Below are positions 1 to 13,264 of a DNA stretch of 60,000 nucleotides, in pieces. The position numbers and the translations under genes were made by a program. Every line of letters begins with the position of its first letter. Position 1 is the stretch's first letter. This DNA comes from Lineus longissimus. Taxonomy: Eukaryota; Nemertea; Pilidiophora; Heteronemertea; Lineidae. The notes under the pieces are model-generated. The model did no database searches. It was not told the origin of the DNA and saw only the letters and a program-made list of their open reading frames with translations. The stretch lies in the NCBI RefSeq assembly GCF_910592395.1, contig NC_088324.1:11250953-11310952 (forward strand). The letters are read 5' to 3'.

Positions 1-3000
1 CAATCAATTTATTCTGCCCCAACATGGCAACCTGAAGTCACAGAAATGCAGACGTTATTAGGAAACGCGTCCGTAATAAAACTTGCAATAAAATTATAGA
101 TCCTGAGCGAGGCAAAAAAACAACCCAGAATCCACAGTAATGTGAATGCAGGAAATGGAAACTGCAACTTTTCGGGAAGATACAATGCGGGTATCTGACA
201 GTTCATGACAATGTATAGATGCTCCGTAACTGATCTGATGCATCATTTGATGTAACTTTCCCAGAATCTCAATTTCACTTTTTCAAATTAGGCAACACAA
301 TCCATTGATAACAGTGTAAGGGGAAGTTCTGAAAAACTTCAACATGCTTTCACATAAGAATTGCCTTTGGCAAGAATTCCAAAGCCAAAGGCCATTACTT
401 TAGTGTAGTCCTACCTCAAAAATCTCCCTCGCTTTTGTGTACTGACATGCCTTCAAAGCTGCCACCATCAAAAGGTATTGATGCGCCCTTGCAAACTAGA
501 AATTTAATTGAACAATTCAAACATTTCTTTGAAGACAGCCAAATGAAACTTGTCAAATGCTTCACATGATTGGCAATTTGTTCAACCTTTGCTCCTGGGA
601 AGCGAAGAATGTAATACTGTTCAAAGCGAGCTTTTTTCCGAGAAATCATTTTGTGAGAATTTCCCAAAGGAAATGGTTGTTATAAGACAAAGGTATTTGA
701 AGATACCGCTCCTTTGTATTGCTAAAAGATCTCTAGGAAAGTTACTTGTTCATAGTATCACTGCTTTAGCACATGTTGTATGTATTGTCCAACATTTATA
801 CGCTATACTCGATTTCTTTGGCAAGAATAAGCCCAAGGAAAAGCTTGTAATACGTCCTATGTCTTTACATCGAGGGATATCTCATCCTGTCACGTTACTA
901 ACAACTCCAGGCTTATCGAGAGTGATGTGAATGGAAGCTGGCTCAGGTTTCCAAGTGCAACAATACAGGAATTCACACGAGAAGGTGGACGACATTTGAA
1001 TGAAACCAAGAAGATGAACTGAAAGCTTAAAGAGGAACTAGTTACAACAAATATATAGGCTTTGGCAAAACCCAGTCAATGACATCTCAAGCAACCTATC
1101 ATCGGGTAACTTAGAGCTTGAAAAGATCAATCTGAATGTTCTTTTGAGTTGTTTGTTGCTCAGAAAAGAAGGACTTGAATATCTGTTTCATGTGCACACG
1201 CACTGAAAATTGCTTTGCCTGCAATGTTCAAAGTGGACAGATAAAATCTGAACACATCAGGCAGTTAAGCACATTTTGCAAACGAGTGACATCTCTCATA
1301 GCAACTGGCTTTGTAGCCATGTCCACACGACGAGCGATTGCCATTTGCCCAATCTTCAGCTGCTTCTCAATCTTCTAAATGTCTTTGAAACGAAAAGACA
1401 ATTCTTTTTCAGGTATTTTTCGATCTTCATGCATCCCAGAACCCAATAGAACCCAATGCATTTGATGTATCTAGCCAACCTTTAGGACAAGGAGACCATA
1501 ACTCAAAAGGTTAATGGAACTATCACAAGCTTTATGAGTCGGCACTTACCACCTTTGGGAGGCAGCTTCATCACCGCCTTGATCATGTTGATGAATAGCT
1601 TATGTTATTTTGCCACAAGAATTGCCTTCGGTTGGAGTACTGGTACCACAATCTTTGCTGCTTTCTACCCATTAGTAAGACAAAGGTCTTTAGAAATCCT
1701 GGCTTTACTTTTGAACAATGTCAACAGGTTTTCAGCCAACACTATGCAACGCCAAAAGGTTATTTGGGGACCATGAAAAACCTAGGTTCTTGACCACCTG
1801 AAAAGCTCATTTCTTTGGAAAACCTCATTGGTTACATATCTGTGTTGGCAGTGTTTATGCCTTTAAGTCCACCATGCCTCAAACAGGCCAATACCACATC
1901 AATATACTGATATGAAGAAACCCAGTCGCAAAGCCAACAGGCCGTCCTCAAACTCATGACACTCGATTGCGTATTGATTATTGGCATATCTGGCTGCATT
2001 CTGTTGGTATCGGGTCCGAGTCAGATCAGGATGGCTGATGTCACCAATCTCTCCTTTGGCTGATTGATTACCACCCGCAGATTAATGTTGTGAAACCCTG
2101 TCATAAAATCAACATAGTCGATATAGGTATTCCTTGACTCTTTATGGTCTATGACAAGGTAACATACGACAACTGGTTTGACCTATTGATCTTTAAGGAC
2201 TGCAAGCTAGGGGCCAGTGAGGACCGTTTTATAAAAGTACAATGGATATTCACAGTTGATTATGACATATTTGAACATCCTGGTCCTTTCTTCTAAACCT
2301 CCCGGGAATATCGATCAATTTAGATCGATCCTTTTTACAACACTCTTCCTAAACAGAGCAGAAAAACATATCCGCCTCATTAAGTCGTCTCAGCAATCGC
2401 TTAATTTTTTACGAAACCTGATGATTATTGGAATTCCTACCAAACCTTTTAAGTCTTATTTTCAGAGTTTAACGACTTTGTGAATTGAGCTTTTAGTCCT
2501 AAACGTTCACGCTTCACGTTTTATTGAATTTGTTATCTTTTTCTTCTTTGACTGTCTGGTTTGATCAGCAGCAGAACATTTGATTTAAAGGAAAAGAATT
2601 TTGGTGGCAAACAACAATAACAATAACAAACGTCTTTATGTCAACAACAAAATATTTTCCGCCAAAGGAAATGTCGAATACTGGTCACCTTTTCCAAAAT
2701 TGGTTCCCATCTACAGGGACCTTTTTGATTACAAAGTGGGGAAATGGAGAAATAAATCATACTTCTAAAAATGGATGAAATAGTTCAAATAAAATCACAA
2801 CAAGTCTCCCCGGACAACTCCACAATCCAATCAATATCCCCAATGCAATGTCTGGCAGATGACAAACTCGACAAAATCTGTCGGAATTGGAAATTAATTA
2901 TAGTTGCTGTCAATTCGACGGATGTTTGAACGGGCTAACATGATGCAGGATAGATGAGGGAATGAAAATAATTAAATGAACTTGACTTCCAATCAAGAAT

Positions 3001-5662
3001 CTACTAAAGGCTCATTACAGATGTCACGTTTGATTAACAATGAACGATTGCACTCAGACAGAAGCTTGATTAAGCGCAATTGACAATTGTGATGAATTTT
3101 CTAACAATCTTCTTGAAGAGTTGTGTAGCAGCTCCAATCTTTTTAGTCGCCATAGACATACCATATCATTTCCCTCCTAGAGAATTGTGAGTTCACACTC
3201 ATAGCAAGGCATCTGGAGGCCAGATCATCGCATCTGGAGGCCAGATCATCGCAGGTGCCTACAAAGTACCAGTGATCACAGCGACCAGCAATCCATATCA
3301 AACCCAACGCTTACTGCTTTAAGCCACAGACGGGCGATCCTTTCATTGCACACTGCGTCACCCAGCTGTATTTTCTCACAGTGTACATACTTTTCATGCA
3401 CCTCGCAAATAATAATTTGCCAAACTTGATCTCTCCCATGCTGCGGTTGTAGAATCATGTTTGCCAACTATTTGCCACTCTAGTACTGCATCCCCAGCTG
3501 AATTCCTTTTGAGTTTTTGCAGTTTTTTATTTAAAAAATTTGGCAGCAACTCAAAATTAGTTCAACGTGAAACAGATTTAATCAAGCTAACATCGGTGAA
3601 CTCATCATCCCACCTTTTATCTCAAGAGTACATTCCTATTTATCTCCCCAGAAAAATTCCAAACAAAACAGTTTTTGTTTGGTTGCAGAATGTTTGTATT
3701 CATTAACGACTCCGTTTTTCCTGCAGCTAAAACAACACAGTGTTTTGCAAAAAAAGCTTTAAACGATCAGATGAACGATATCTGGGGATGACGATAATGG
3801 AAAACTTTGGGGATGATATCACTTATCTTAATGTTTAGGTTCATCTTTATTTAGACAATCTTTTTGTTCTGATGGTGCCTCAAGCGGGCTAGATTACGAT
3901 CCGATCCACCTATCAGAGAGAGTGAGACCATCAGGCAAACGGAGAACGTTTGATTCCTCCAACACGACGTCCGTCGCACGGGATGCACTTTATACTGTTT
4001 GATCACTCACGCTCCACTTCTCCTGGCGCTCATTCAAGATTTGTAAGGTGTGAGCAGCAGAGGTAACTTTACGTGTGATTTCACGCCAGGCACGTGTTCA
4101 AGTGCATGCATCCTGCTGCAAAAGCACACATCTCATTGGATAGAAGCCCAAATACACTGGACAGCCGCGTGAGGACTAAACTGAGATCTGCATTAATCTG
4201 TCAAATCAGCAATTAACTGCTTGTAACATGATGAAGCTTCGATTCAATGTTCTCACATGACTTTTAATCATAGCTGACTCTGACAATGTCTGAAGATGAT
4301 AAAGTAACACATTCTCGTACATGTACATATTTAACTTTGGACAAAATCTTTGATTTCTCCCCTGTCCAATCATTGACATACGTCTCCCTTTACCTACCGC
4401 CTAATAAAAGATAGTGTCAAATGTCACATTATCGAATCGTCCAATCAAATACAATCAGGGACAATTGTCAATAATGATTATTGGACGTATAGACAACGTA
4501 AAAGCCCAATGAACAAGGCTCCTGTCCATCACTAAGTCACTGGTGATGACAAAATGACATCTTGCAGACTGATGTATTGGCTGAAATGAAAGGATATGGA
4601 GGTTGATGGGGAAAGTCAGACATCTAAGCAAACCATAACGAGCAATTGTCAATACTTGATGAGTGAGTGCCATCTCTGAATTTGTCACAAACCTACACCT
4701 TTCCAGCCTGACATATCACATGATGAGTCAGATGCAAAAGCTACTGAAGCCATTTTGAAAGAAAATGAGATGATCATGGTAGAGCAAAGGTGACAGTAAC
4801 CTCGGGACCTTAACACCAAACCATTTACTGTTTCAGCTAAGAGTTTAGCAGGGTGCAGCACCTTGCCTTCTTTCAATTATCTCTTTTTGCCCTGATTCTG
4901 ACTGATGGCTCCATTATTGCTTATCAATGATATTGCTAACTTATATCTATATGCCTAGCAATGACTTAGTGATCTAAGGGTAATATCTGACAGAGTGAGA
5001 TTAACTGCCACTGTGTCTGACGGCGAACTTGGGTGTCTGGTTATTGACCCCTTTTGGAAAGAATCACTGCAAACCAATGACAAGACAGTCTGGAGAAGCG
5101 AATTATCAGGTGAAAATCAAGGGGTTTTTACCATGAATTTGGGAAACTTGGATATTTTTTAAAGTTGACTAACACAGCACCATTCATAAACAAACCATTT
5201 TTGAACTGCAACAACCCAATCAAGCAGTATAAATCGCACATCATTTGCTCCGAGCTTCACCCCAAAGCTCTCAAGTAGAGAAAGGGGAACAAAACCAATG
5301 GACCAAGACATTGGTTGCTTATCCAATGGAAGAGTAATTACTTTAGTGCCAGTGTGCCCTCCCAAAGGGGATATAATCGACCTATCAGCATGCTGGTGGC
5401 GCTGAAATACACTGATATTTCTTTGTTACCTGAGTATCATTGATCAATCGAACGAAAGGGAATATCCAATTGGTTAATGTGACCTGTTAGCTCATAGAAG
5501 AACACCCAGCTCTGCCTTGCTCAAGCATGATGTACATTAGTTTCAGGCAGGTACAAAAAGGGCCTCCTTTTAAACAAAGATAGCAGTCCCGACTTCTAAA
5601 TTCACCCTGACCTTGACTTTGTAGGTCAGCTTTCACACTATATCAGAGTTGGCCAGTATCAC
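1..5662. other. No supported gene
   Basis: AT-rich DNA with many short chance frames. The segment at about 400-2500 has fragmentary frames on both strands that could be an old retroelement, but nothing was recognised. The 21-bp duplication at 3.2 kb is the only clear structure. Confidence 0.5.
3209..3250. repeat. 21-bp exact tandem duplication
   Basis: GCATCTGGAGGCCAGATCAT plus C occurs twice back to back, then the start of a third (GCA). Confidence 0.9.
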
Positions 5663-6055
5663 TGAATAAAGCCAGTGAAATCTTCCCAACAAAGGTCCTC
5701 TGATTCCTTTACATGCAAGCTTTGGGTCTATGGATCACAGTTCAGCTTTAGTGATGCCAAAGTAGACCATTATGGCCATTATTGACAAATAAAGCTGGTG
5801 AAATCCACCCAACAAAGGTCAAGGTCAAATAACATTATACAAAGGCTTTGGCTTTATAGATCACAGTGCAGCTTAGTGATCCCAGGGCAGGCCATTACCA
5901 ACAAACAAAACCAGTGCAATCCGCTCAGGTCCAACAAACCCCATTGAAACCAGCAACTCAATAAGACTTGCGGACATGTGAATGTCAAATTCTACTACCA
6001 TGAACCTTTGGGACTAAAGGTCAAAGTACAGCTTTAATGATCGGGAAGTAACAAA
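5663..6055. repeat. Degenerate tandem repeat, about 120-150 bp unit, three copies
   Basis: Copies begin near 5663, 5783 and 5901. Each has the order (A)AATAAAGCCAGTGAAAT.C, CCAACAAAGGTC, CTTTGGG/CTTTGGC, ATCACAGT.CAGCTT.AGTGAT and GACCATTA. Third copy is longer and more diverged. Non-coding. Confidence 0.6.
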
Positions 6056-9000
6056 TAACACCAACAGAGCATATATAAGCAACGCAATAAGCTGACTCGA
6101 AAACATGCCAAGTCGCATACCTCGCTATTACCATAATGTCATGTTTTATATGGTAATATAAGTCATCTTTCATGACTAGCAAGATGGTTTCCCTGATATA
6201 AATGGCAAAATCATATGAGAATGTCTGCAGCCCAATATTAGTGAGTAGTTTTTAACCTGGAAATCGTATGGACAAACAAAGGCAGAAGGTAAAGAGATGC
6301 TTGTCACATATTGGTCAACCCACGCCTGACTATTTTCATATCTCTTGCATAAAAGTAATCTCATAAGTTCATGAGGCACATGGGGGATCATTCGGACAAT
6401 CATAATGGAAGTTTTCATTGCACAGATGCGGAGGTGGTAATGTTTCTGTCCAACATCTTAAAAATCTTCATGTGGAAAGAACAGGGAAGAAAGGTTGCCT
6501 CTTCAGCACATATTATGTACATATTTGCCAAAGAGTATGTGTGGATGAAAAAAAACACAAGAGATAGATATGATTCCGAGATTGGGATTTCTCTCTTTTA
6601 CGTACCTTGGTCGGAGACCTTCGTGTATAATTTTCCCATTTACATTGACCCACCACCAATTTCATCACCATAATTCATCCAGTGGGATGACTTCTTCCAT
6701 TAGGGAGATTGATAAGTGGTGGGCCTGGGCGTGACACCACATAGCCTCGGCTGATGCTTGATCGTCCAGTCCCGCTCTTTTCCAGGGCAGAAACAAAAAT
6801 ACCGCCAACTACTACCCTAAACCTCTATCCCGCATTAAAGGAGTACGTGTCTCAAAGTAGTGATTGGTCAGAACTTGTGGTATTTACAGAGAACTTTTTC
6901 CAAAAGGCACCAGAGATACACAGTAGAAAATATGCATGAACAGTTTGTAAAAAGTTTGTGTACATTTGCTGATACATTCCAGGACTGCACCTTACACAAA
7001 CACTATAACCTTGTTGCCTCACCCATATTTTGCCCGGTTTATCTACTCAAAGACAGAATCCATGTCATATCAAGCCGCTTATTTCTCAGCCTTGGTCATA
7101 ATACTAAATTTACGATCACTAATTCTCTATCAGATGTTGTCAAGAGCCCTATCTGTCAAGAGTGGCTGGGCATTTGTGTGACACTTTGTAAGTGTGACCA
7201 AATGCGTAGTGGTAATCCATCTTCTCTGATGAATGTTTCTTTGAATAAGAATAGCGTCGACATTCAAAAAGATCCTCCAAATAGATTTCTCCAAAGCCAT
7301 GGAAACAGAGATGTACGAGGACAAAAACCGTTTATTTCAGCCACTTCATCGGAGTTCATTGTCTGACACATTTCCTATTGTATTTCCTAAACCTACTCAA
7401 TATTTTAACCTGACCCAATAAAGGTTTCTGATAGATGCCAGGGCATCACTGGACAAAAGTACACTTTATGGAGAATCCTTACACCATAATCAAAGCTATT
7501 TGCAAAAACACCCCTTCGATCCAATCCTTTGATAAAGCAGCACAGACCTCATCGCTTAATCGGATCACAAGAACCTGACCCAAGGAAGAATAATTACCAT
7601 CCTACATGAATTACCCTGCGTAAACACAATTTGACCCCAAAACTTTGATCAACAGCTATTTTTGCAATCGCCATATCGAAACAATCAGAATACGTCCGCC
7701 TGATAAAACAAGCCACCCAAGCGTGCAAATAGACGTAACGAGATGAGAAAAATTGACTAAATTTGCTGATGGGAAGTTTTTGTGACGACTATTAGTATGC
7801 ATGATATGAATTTCTGGGAGATTGAGGGATGGATAGCTGGTGGCTGAGCAGACAAACTCTGAATGGTGATGAGGGGTTTGAAGGATATGGGACAAACTCA
7901 TCTTACAGTATCACCTCTGCTTGGGAGAAAAGATTTGCTCAAAGACAGCCTTGATCATTAGAGACTTTATATAGCACGTACTAGCCTGTGTTTGTGGTGC
8001 TAGGGGGAGTGATGGGATACTTTGAGCGGTGTAGATGAGGGGCTTTGAAGATGATGGACACGAGACACATCAGAAAAGAAGTTTGCTCGAAGATTTCTTT
8101 TTGTTATTGGAGGTTCTAATGTTATAAGTGGACATGAATTGGATTGCTCTGCTTTTGTGGTGCAGATGGCAAGAGACTTGGATGACAAATTTTGGAGACA
8201 GACAAAGCCAACATTTCTACAGCATTGGAGCATCTGTGATCGCCAATAGTAGTAGAGGGTTTGGGGGGGGGGGGGGCAGGGGCAGGAACACATATGCAAA
8301 GCAGATGGTATGAGTTGACTGCAAGGGAATGAGAGCCACCAAAACTGTCTGAGTCAACAGACTGTTTTTGCTGATCTCCAAGACATCTGACTCCAGTCAG
8401 TGACACCAACAAGTCTTGAACCCAACCACATTTATCCAGGCAGCTCATATTTCTCATTAATACGGTTCTTTCAATCGGAGATAATTGAATACATGTACAA
8501 GAGAGATCCAATACTATGTAACTAAATTTGCTTGACAGATGATATCTCAAGGGAAGATCATTCTCTTCTCTCAGGTTCTGTCTTCATGGATAAACTGCTT
8601 GGAGGTAGTCCAAAGGTTTGGGTGCCCGGGGCTGTCCTCCCCAGTCCTTTAAGCCCACCTATTACCCACACAAAATCCTCCAGAAGGCTAAATAGTTCAG
8701 CACAACCAGAAGCTTAGGCGATGATCTTCAACTAAAAGATTTATCTTACCTGGTGGACAAGCTTCATACTGGAAACTAGGTTTTTATCAGTTACTATACG
8801 AGGCTTGCCAGACACGCAGGTGCAGTTATCCATTTTATAGACACGAAGCTCATCAAATGCAAATGGTATCAACTAAGCCAGTAAAACTGGACACTCTTTT
8901 CTTATGATGACAAATCACCATATCTTATGATGACAATTATCACCATCGGATGGAACCTAGAAAGTTCCCTATTTCAGAGTGATTTAAGGAAAGAAATAAG

Positions 9001-10362
9001 TTTTAAACTTTTTGGGAATCAAAATAAAGGTTTAGAGTGAAGTCTTTAGGTTCAAGGCGACAGAAACTAGGATTGCCTGCAGCAACTTCCCGCTGACTAT
9101 GCCTAGGGACAGACATCACATCAATCTGCGCCATGACATGTATGAAAAATAGCCATCAATCTGACAACTCTAAGCATCATGAACAACCAGAAGTAACCTT
9201 GAGACATACTATATCTCACTGTCTGATAAGGAAGACCTGCAGGCTGGATATCGTCAGACTGAATTAGTTCTGGATGCGTATGTATCTTCTGTAATCCGCT
9301 GAAGACATTGGCGTATTGTCTGGTAATTATCTGCAGATAGTATGTCTGGGGATGAGATACTAGTAGAATAACATATGTTAAATTCACCATTCTAAGACCA
9401 TTTCTGAATGTTCAAGAAACAGTAGCTATCATGCACATGGGTCAATCGATACTGATCAACATGGTTTATTTTGATTGACAATGAGTTTGTGACACCAAGT
9501 TGTCCGCTGGTCACAACACCATTTTCCGTCTTGACCTTTTTTCTGATTTCGTAGAAACAAATTGATCGGTAAACCTGAGTATGTCCATGAATGTAACAGC
9601 TCTCCTTACTCCCTAGGAGTAATTTATATTTCTCCCGTGGTCTTTTTAGGAAACATCCCCTAAGCAAATTTAATTTCCAAATAGAGCACACACTATCAGT
9701 GAAAGCTTCAGTACAGAATGAGTCTTTTCATGGTTTGATAAATTCTCATAGTTTGACAGAGAGATATTTCTTGACGTTTTCCCTTCTTTTCTCAACCTAC
9801 TTTTCTGCAATGGTTTGCCATGGAACTTGATGAAAAAATGTAGAACAAAATAAGATACAGATCGAATAACACTCCACCCTTGGATCACCTCAGGTAGAAA
9901 CTCAGACAATGAAGAAGGTTTCAGAAGTAATCAGACTTGAGCCAGGCACGTGCGAAAAGACAAAACAATGGAAATCCAAATCCAAAATGAATAGTTTTTA
10001 CCCCTGGGACGTCAAGATACCAAATGAAATAATAACGAAAAGAAACAAACAAGACAAATCATTGGGGGAAAGTACTCTAAAGTTACCCAAAATATAAACT
10101 GGACTAATCCACTGTTCTCTCACCATTAATGCATATTTACTAAAATCTAAAATAGAACACCGACCCCCTTTACCTCAGGGAGGTAAGCCTTCACTTCAGC
10201 GAACTTCATTAACACTGTTAAAGAAACAGTTCCAAAGAAACTAACAGTCAGTCTCCACGTTGTGTCTGTAGACGCACCTTATTTTGACGAGCCAAAACTC
10301 AAGTATTCCCATCCGAACTAAACATTGGCATGGCCTCAAGTTGCCGTGCGACCAGAAGAAAT
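6056..10362. other. No supported gene
   Basis: The longest frame (6860-7366, + strand) has no recognisable domain. A 14-base G run lies at 8263-8276. A minus-strand motif at 6644-6669 is discussed as a finding. Confidence 0.5.
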
Positions 10363-10945
10363 ATTTCACCTCTTGAAATTTAATCGACCAGCAACAGGTT
10401 TCCCACAGAGAACCGGCAGGTGATGAAGTTCTTTAGATAGACGAAATTGAAATTGGATGAAAGAAAACCATGACTCAAGATCATTAGCGATAAGTAGAAC
10501 AGAAAAACTGGTAGAAAATTTCTCATTTGAATCGTGCTGAATGATGTTTTAGGAAAAATTTGGTAGTTTTTAGACTGAAATTAGAAAAGATGATCGACTT
10601 AAGGGAAATAATTTTAACCAGTATTTCTGCATAGGTGCAGATGTGCCAGGTAGAAAGATAAACAGGCATGTATGCCAAATCCAAGACTTTTTAAATATCC
10701 GAGAGATGCAAAGAATTTTTTTTTTATTTCACCTCTTGAAAATGAATCTCATATCAACAGGTTTCACACAGTGATAGAGAATCAACAGGTGACGAAGTTC
10801 TTTCTGAACAGGAAATTGAAATTTGAAAAAAGGAAAACTCAGCTGAGGTCATTAGCGGTACCGTGGTGTAAAATTGGTAGGAAATTTCTCATTTGAATTG
10901 TGCCACACGAACGCTTCTAAGATGATTTTGATGTTTTTTCTTTTG
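10363..10945. repeat. Diverged direct repeat, two about 200-bp copies 363 bp apart
   Basis: Copy 1 (10363-10560) and copy 2 (10726-10945) share, in order, ATTTCACCTCTTGAAA, CAACAGGTTTC.CACAG, CAGGTGA.GAAGTTCTTT, AAATTGAAATT, AGGTCATTAGCG-type and GAAATTTCTCATTTGAAT.GTGC. Open frames across copy 2 are not conserved in copy 1. Confidence 0.7.
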
Positions 10946-13146
10946 AAATGAAAAGATGAGTGACTCTCATAGAGTTGCTCTTTCATGTAGGAGAAACATG
11001 CATTGCGATGGTTTCCATCCAGCCAAATTCCGACTGGTTTTTTCCATGAAAATTGGCAAGTTTCGTACATAATATCAGATCATCTCTCACTCGCGGGTAT
11101 ATGATAAAAAATCTGTCATCACAAAACCATAATAACTACCCAGAGAAATAACAGGATGTCAAGGCACGCGTTGATCGATAATTATCGGCTTGGGGATATG
11201 ACCCTAGGTGCCGTATACTATAGGTATCAATTTATTAGAAAATTATCGTGCGTTTCAGGGTAATAACACTAATATGCAATGTACGGTTTGGAGCAGTTTC
11301 ATAGGATTCTATTGAAACATGAATACTGTGAACCACAAAAAATAGCCAGCTATCATAGTTGGCGGTTTTGTGGAATTGCATCTTTGGTGCAGTTTTAAAT
11401 CAAAGTTCAGAGGAAACAAGAAACTTGCCATACTAACTGGCTTCCTCTCCACCACAGCCATGAGACAAATTGTCATTTAACCAATTCCAAATTTCCAGAG
11501 AACAGAGTTTAAAATCTACCAACGGAACAGACTTTCGATTGTTCTTCCGGACAATAAGCCGCTTATACGAGCACCGTATTGGAAATTCATCGTGCTATCG
11601 CAAACCGGCGGCTACTGCCATTCGCCTGGGTAAAAAATCAGAAAACTAATTGGGATATGGCAACCTCGGTTTGGAACATCTGCTGATGAGGTCTGAATGA
11701 GAGGGGAGTTTGGATAGGTAGAGCCGTGGGGTGTATCCAATCAATTGTGTCTAGAGACAGGGCAGATAGAGAAAATCAATCACAGGCTCGAGAAGAAAAA
11801 ACGTAGTTGGAAAAATAGATTTAGAATGACGCAGGTACAATGGGTAGAGGGGCAGGAGCATTTGTTGCCGAAGAGAGGGGGAATTCAATTGAATTGATTT
11901 TAAGATAGAGCGAGGACCGATCGGGGACCCTAACTGTGATGAAACTATGAGAGGGTAGTTTGGATAGGAGGCGCCATGCAAGTTGGTTCTCGTGGGTTGA
12001 TGAGCCCAACCTGCTTTTTGACTCCCAGACTCTCAGTCCCAGTTTAACTCGGAGTGGATGAGGGGAACGGTGATAGTGTGCAACCTCTCCGATGACAAGC
12101 TCTCACAAAGTAATGAAACTAGCCATGCCAGAGATGAGCATGATGATATTGCCATCATGTGTTTTATTATGAGAATATTGCCTGCCAATATAGATTTGCC
12201 CGATTCAACATGACTACCCAGCATCAATATTGTTGACAGCTAGTTATGAATTGCTGTATCCTATCATGCTGTCCTGTTTTCTGGACTGGAAACCTAAAAA
12301 AACAGCTTTCAAATATCCCTACATTTAGCCATGTTAGCACGCACAGGTCTACAGAGGAAATCTTCAGTTTTCAGCCTTTTTTCCTGAAAGAGACATGTAG
12401 AGATTAAAAAAACTCTGATACAATATCAGCCCCATGTCTTTCTTTCAGTTTTTTTAGAAATAATCAGGCATCCTACAGCCTCACATGGTTGAGGACGTTG
12501 TGCAAGCACATATCATTAAGGCAAAGTAACCTATCATAAGCATGTCTCGCCCAATAAATGGCCATCATGTCTAAGATCAGTCATTTTCTGAGATGAGAGC
12601 CTCTTCACCCAAATAAGATTGATTAAGGGAGCTGGGCTCCTCACTTTGCTGAGACACTCGGTCATCAGGCATGCTACCGTAGGCTACTAGAGCAGTACAT
12701 TTCTCCTTCGGGCATGACCTGACCATCGAAAATTGCCCGAGTTGAGGCATGAACGCAGCCAATGATGAGACATGCTGGTCTCTTTTGAAACTGGGAACCA
12801 GGAATATTCGAAAAGAAGGAATTGTAACATGTCTGACACTGAGGCAGATCAGGTTTCTCAATTCATAATTCACCCCTCCCGGGAGTAGCTAGTGATTGAA
12901 GATGTTGTGACATTTGAAATTCAGCTCATTGAAGCACGCATCCGTTGTATGATTAATCAAGTAAAGGTCTCTTTCCGGTCCGGGCGTATGTTGATCTACC
13001 ATAGTATGGACAGATTTGTTGATGGATTGGATCTGTCTTCATCTGTGTGATATTTGCATTCGTCTCTGGATAAAAGTGCTCGTCAACCACTGCAATAGAT
13101 CCTGGGTTTAGATTCAGGGAGAATCTGGATTTGTAACTCAGGGCCA

Positions 13147-13264
13147 GGTTGTAAGAAAGCTTGTCAGCTCATAACATCATGTTGTCATGACGTTTCATTT
13201 GTATACATGTTGATGAAATGGGATGTCAACATGATGTCATGAGCTAACACGCTTTCTAACAAAC
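13147..13264. mobile_element. Fold-back (MITE-like) inverted repeat
   Basis: Left arm 13147-13198 and right arm 13212-13264 are inverted copies, for example GAAAGC..GT.AGCTCAT.ACATC on both, about 80 percent matched across 50 bases, separated by a 13-base loop (about TTGTATACATGTT). Non-coding; hairpin MITE or other fold-back element by structure. No transposase seen. Confidence 0.7.

Noticed and set aside
550-930. 126-codon plus-strand frame, possibly old retroelement pol
   Set aside because: No reverse transcriptase, integrase or protease motif could be found, and neighbouring frames are broken in both directions.
6860-7366. 168-codon frame on the plus strand
   Set aside because: No recognisable domain, no signal or splice support, overlapping frames on both strands; plausible by chance in DNA of this length.
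8122-8550. 142-codon minus-strand frame with a proline run
   Set aside because: The prolines come from translating a 14-base G tract; the rest is featureless.
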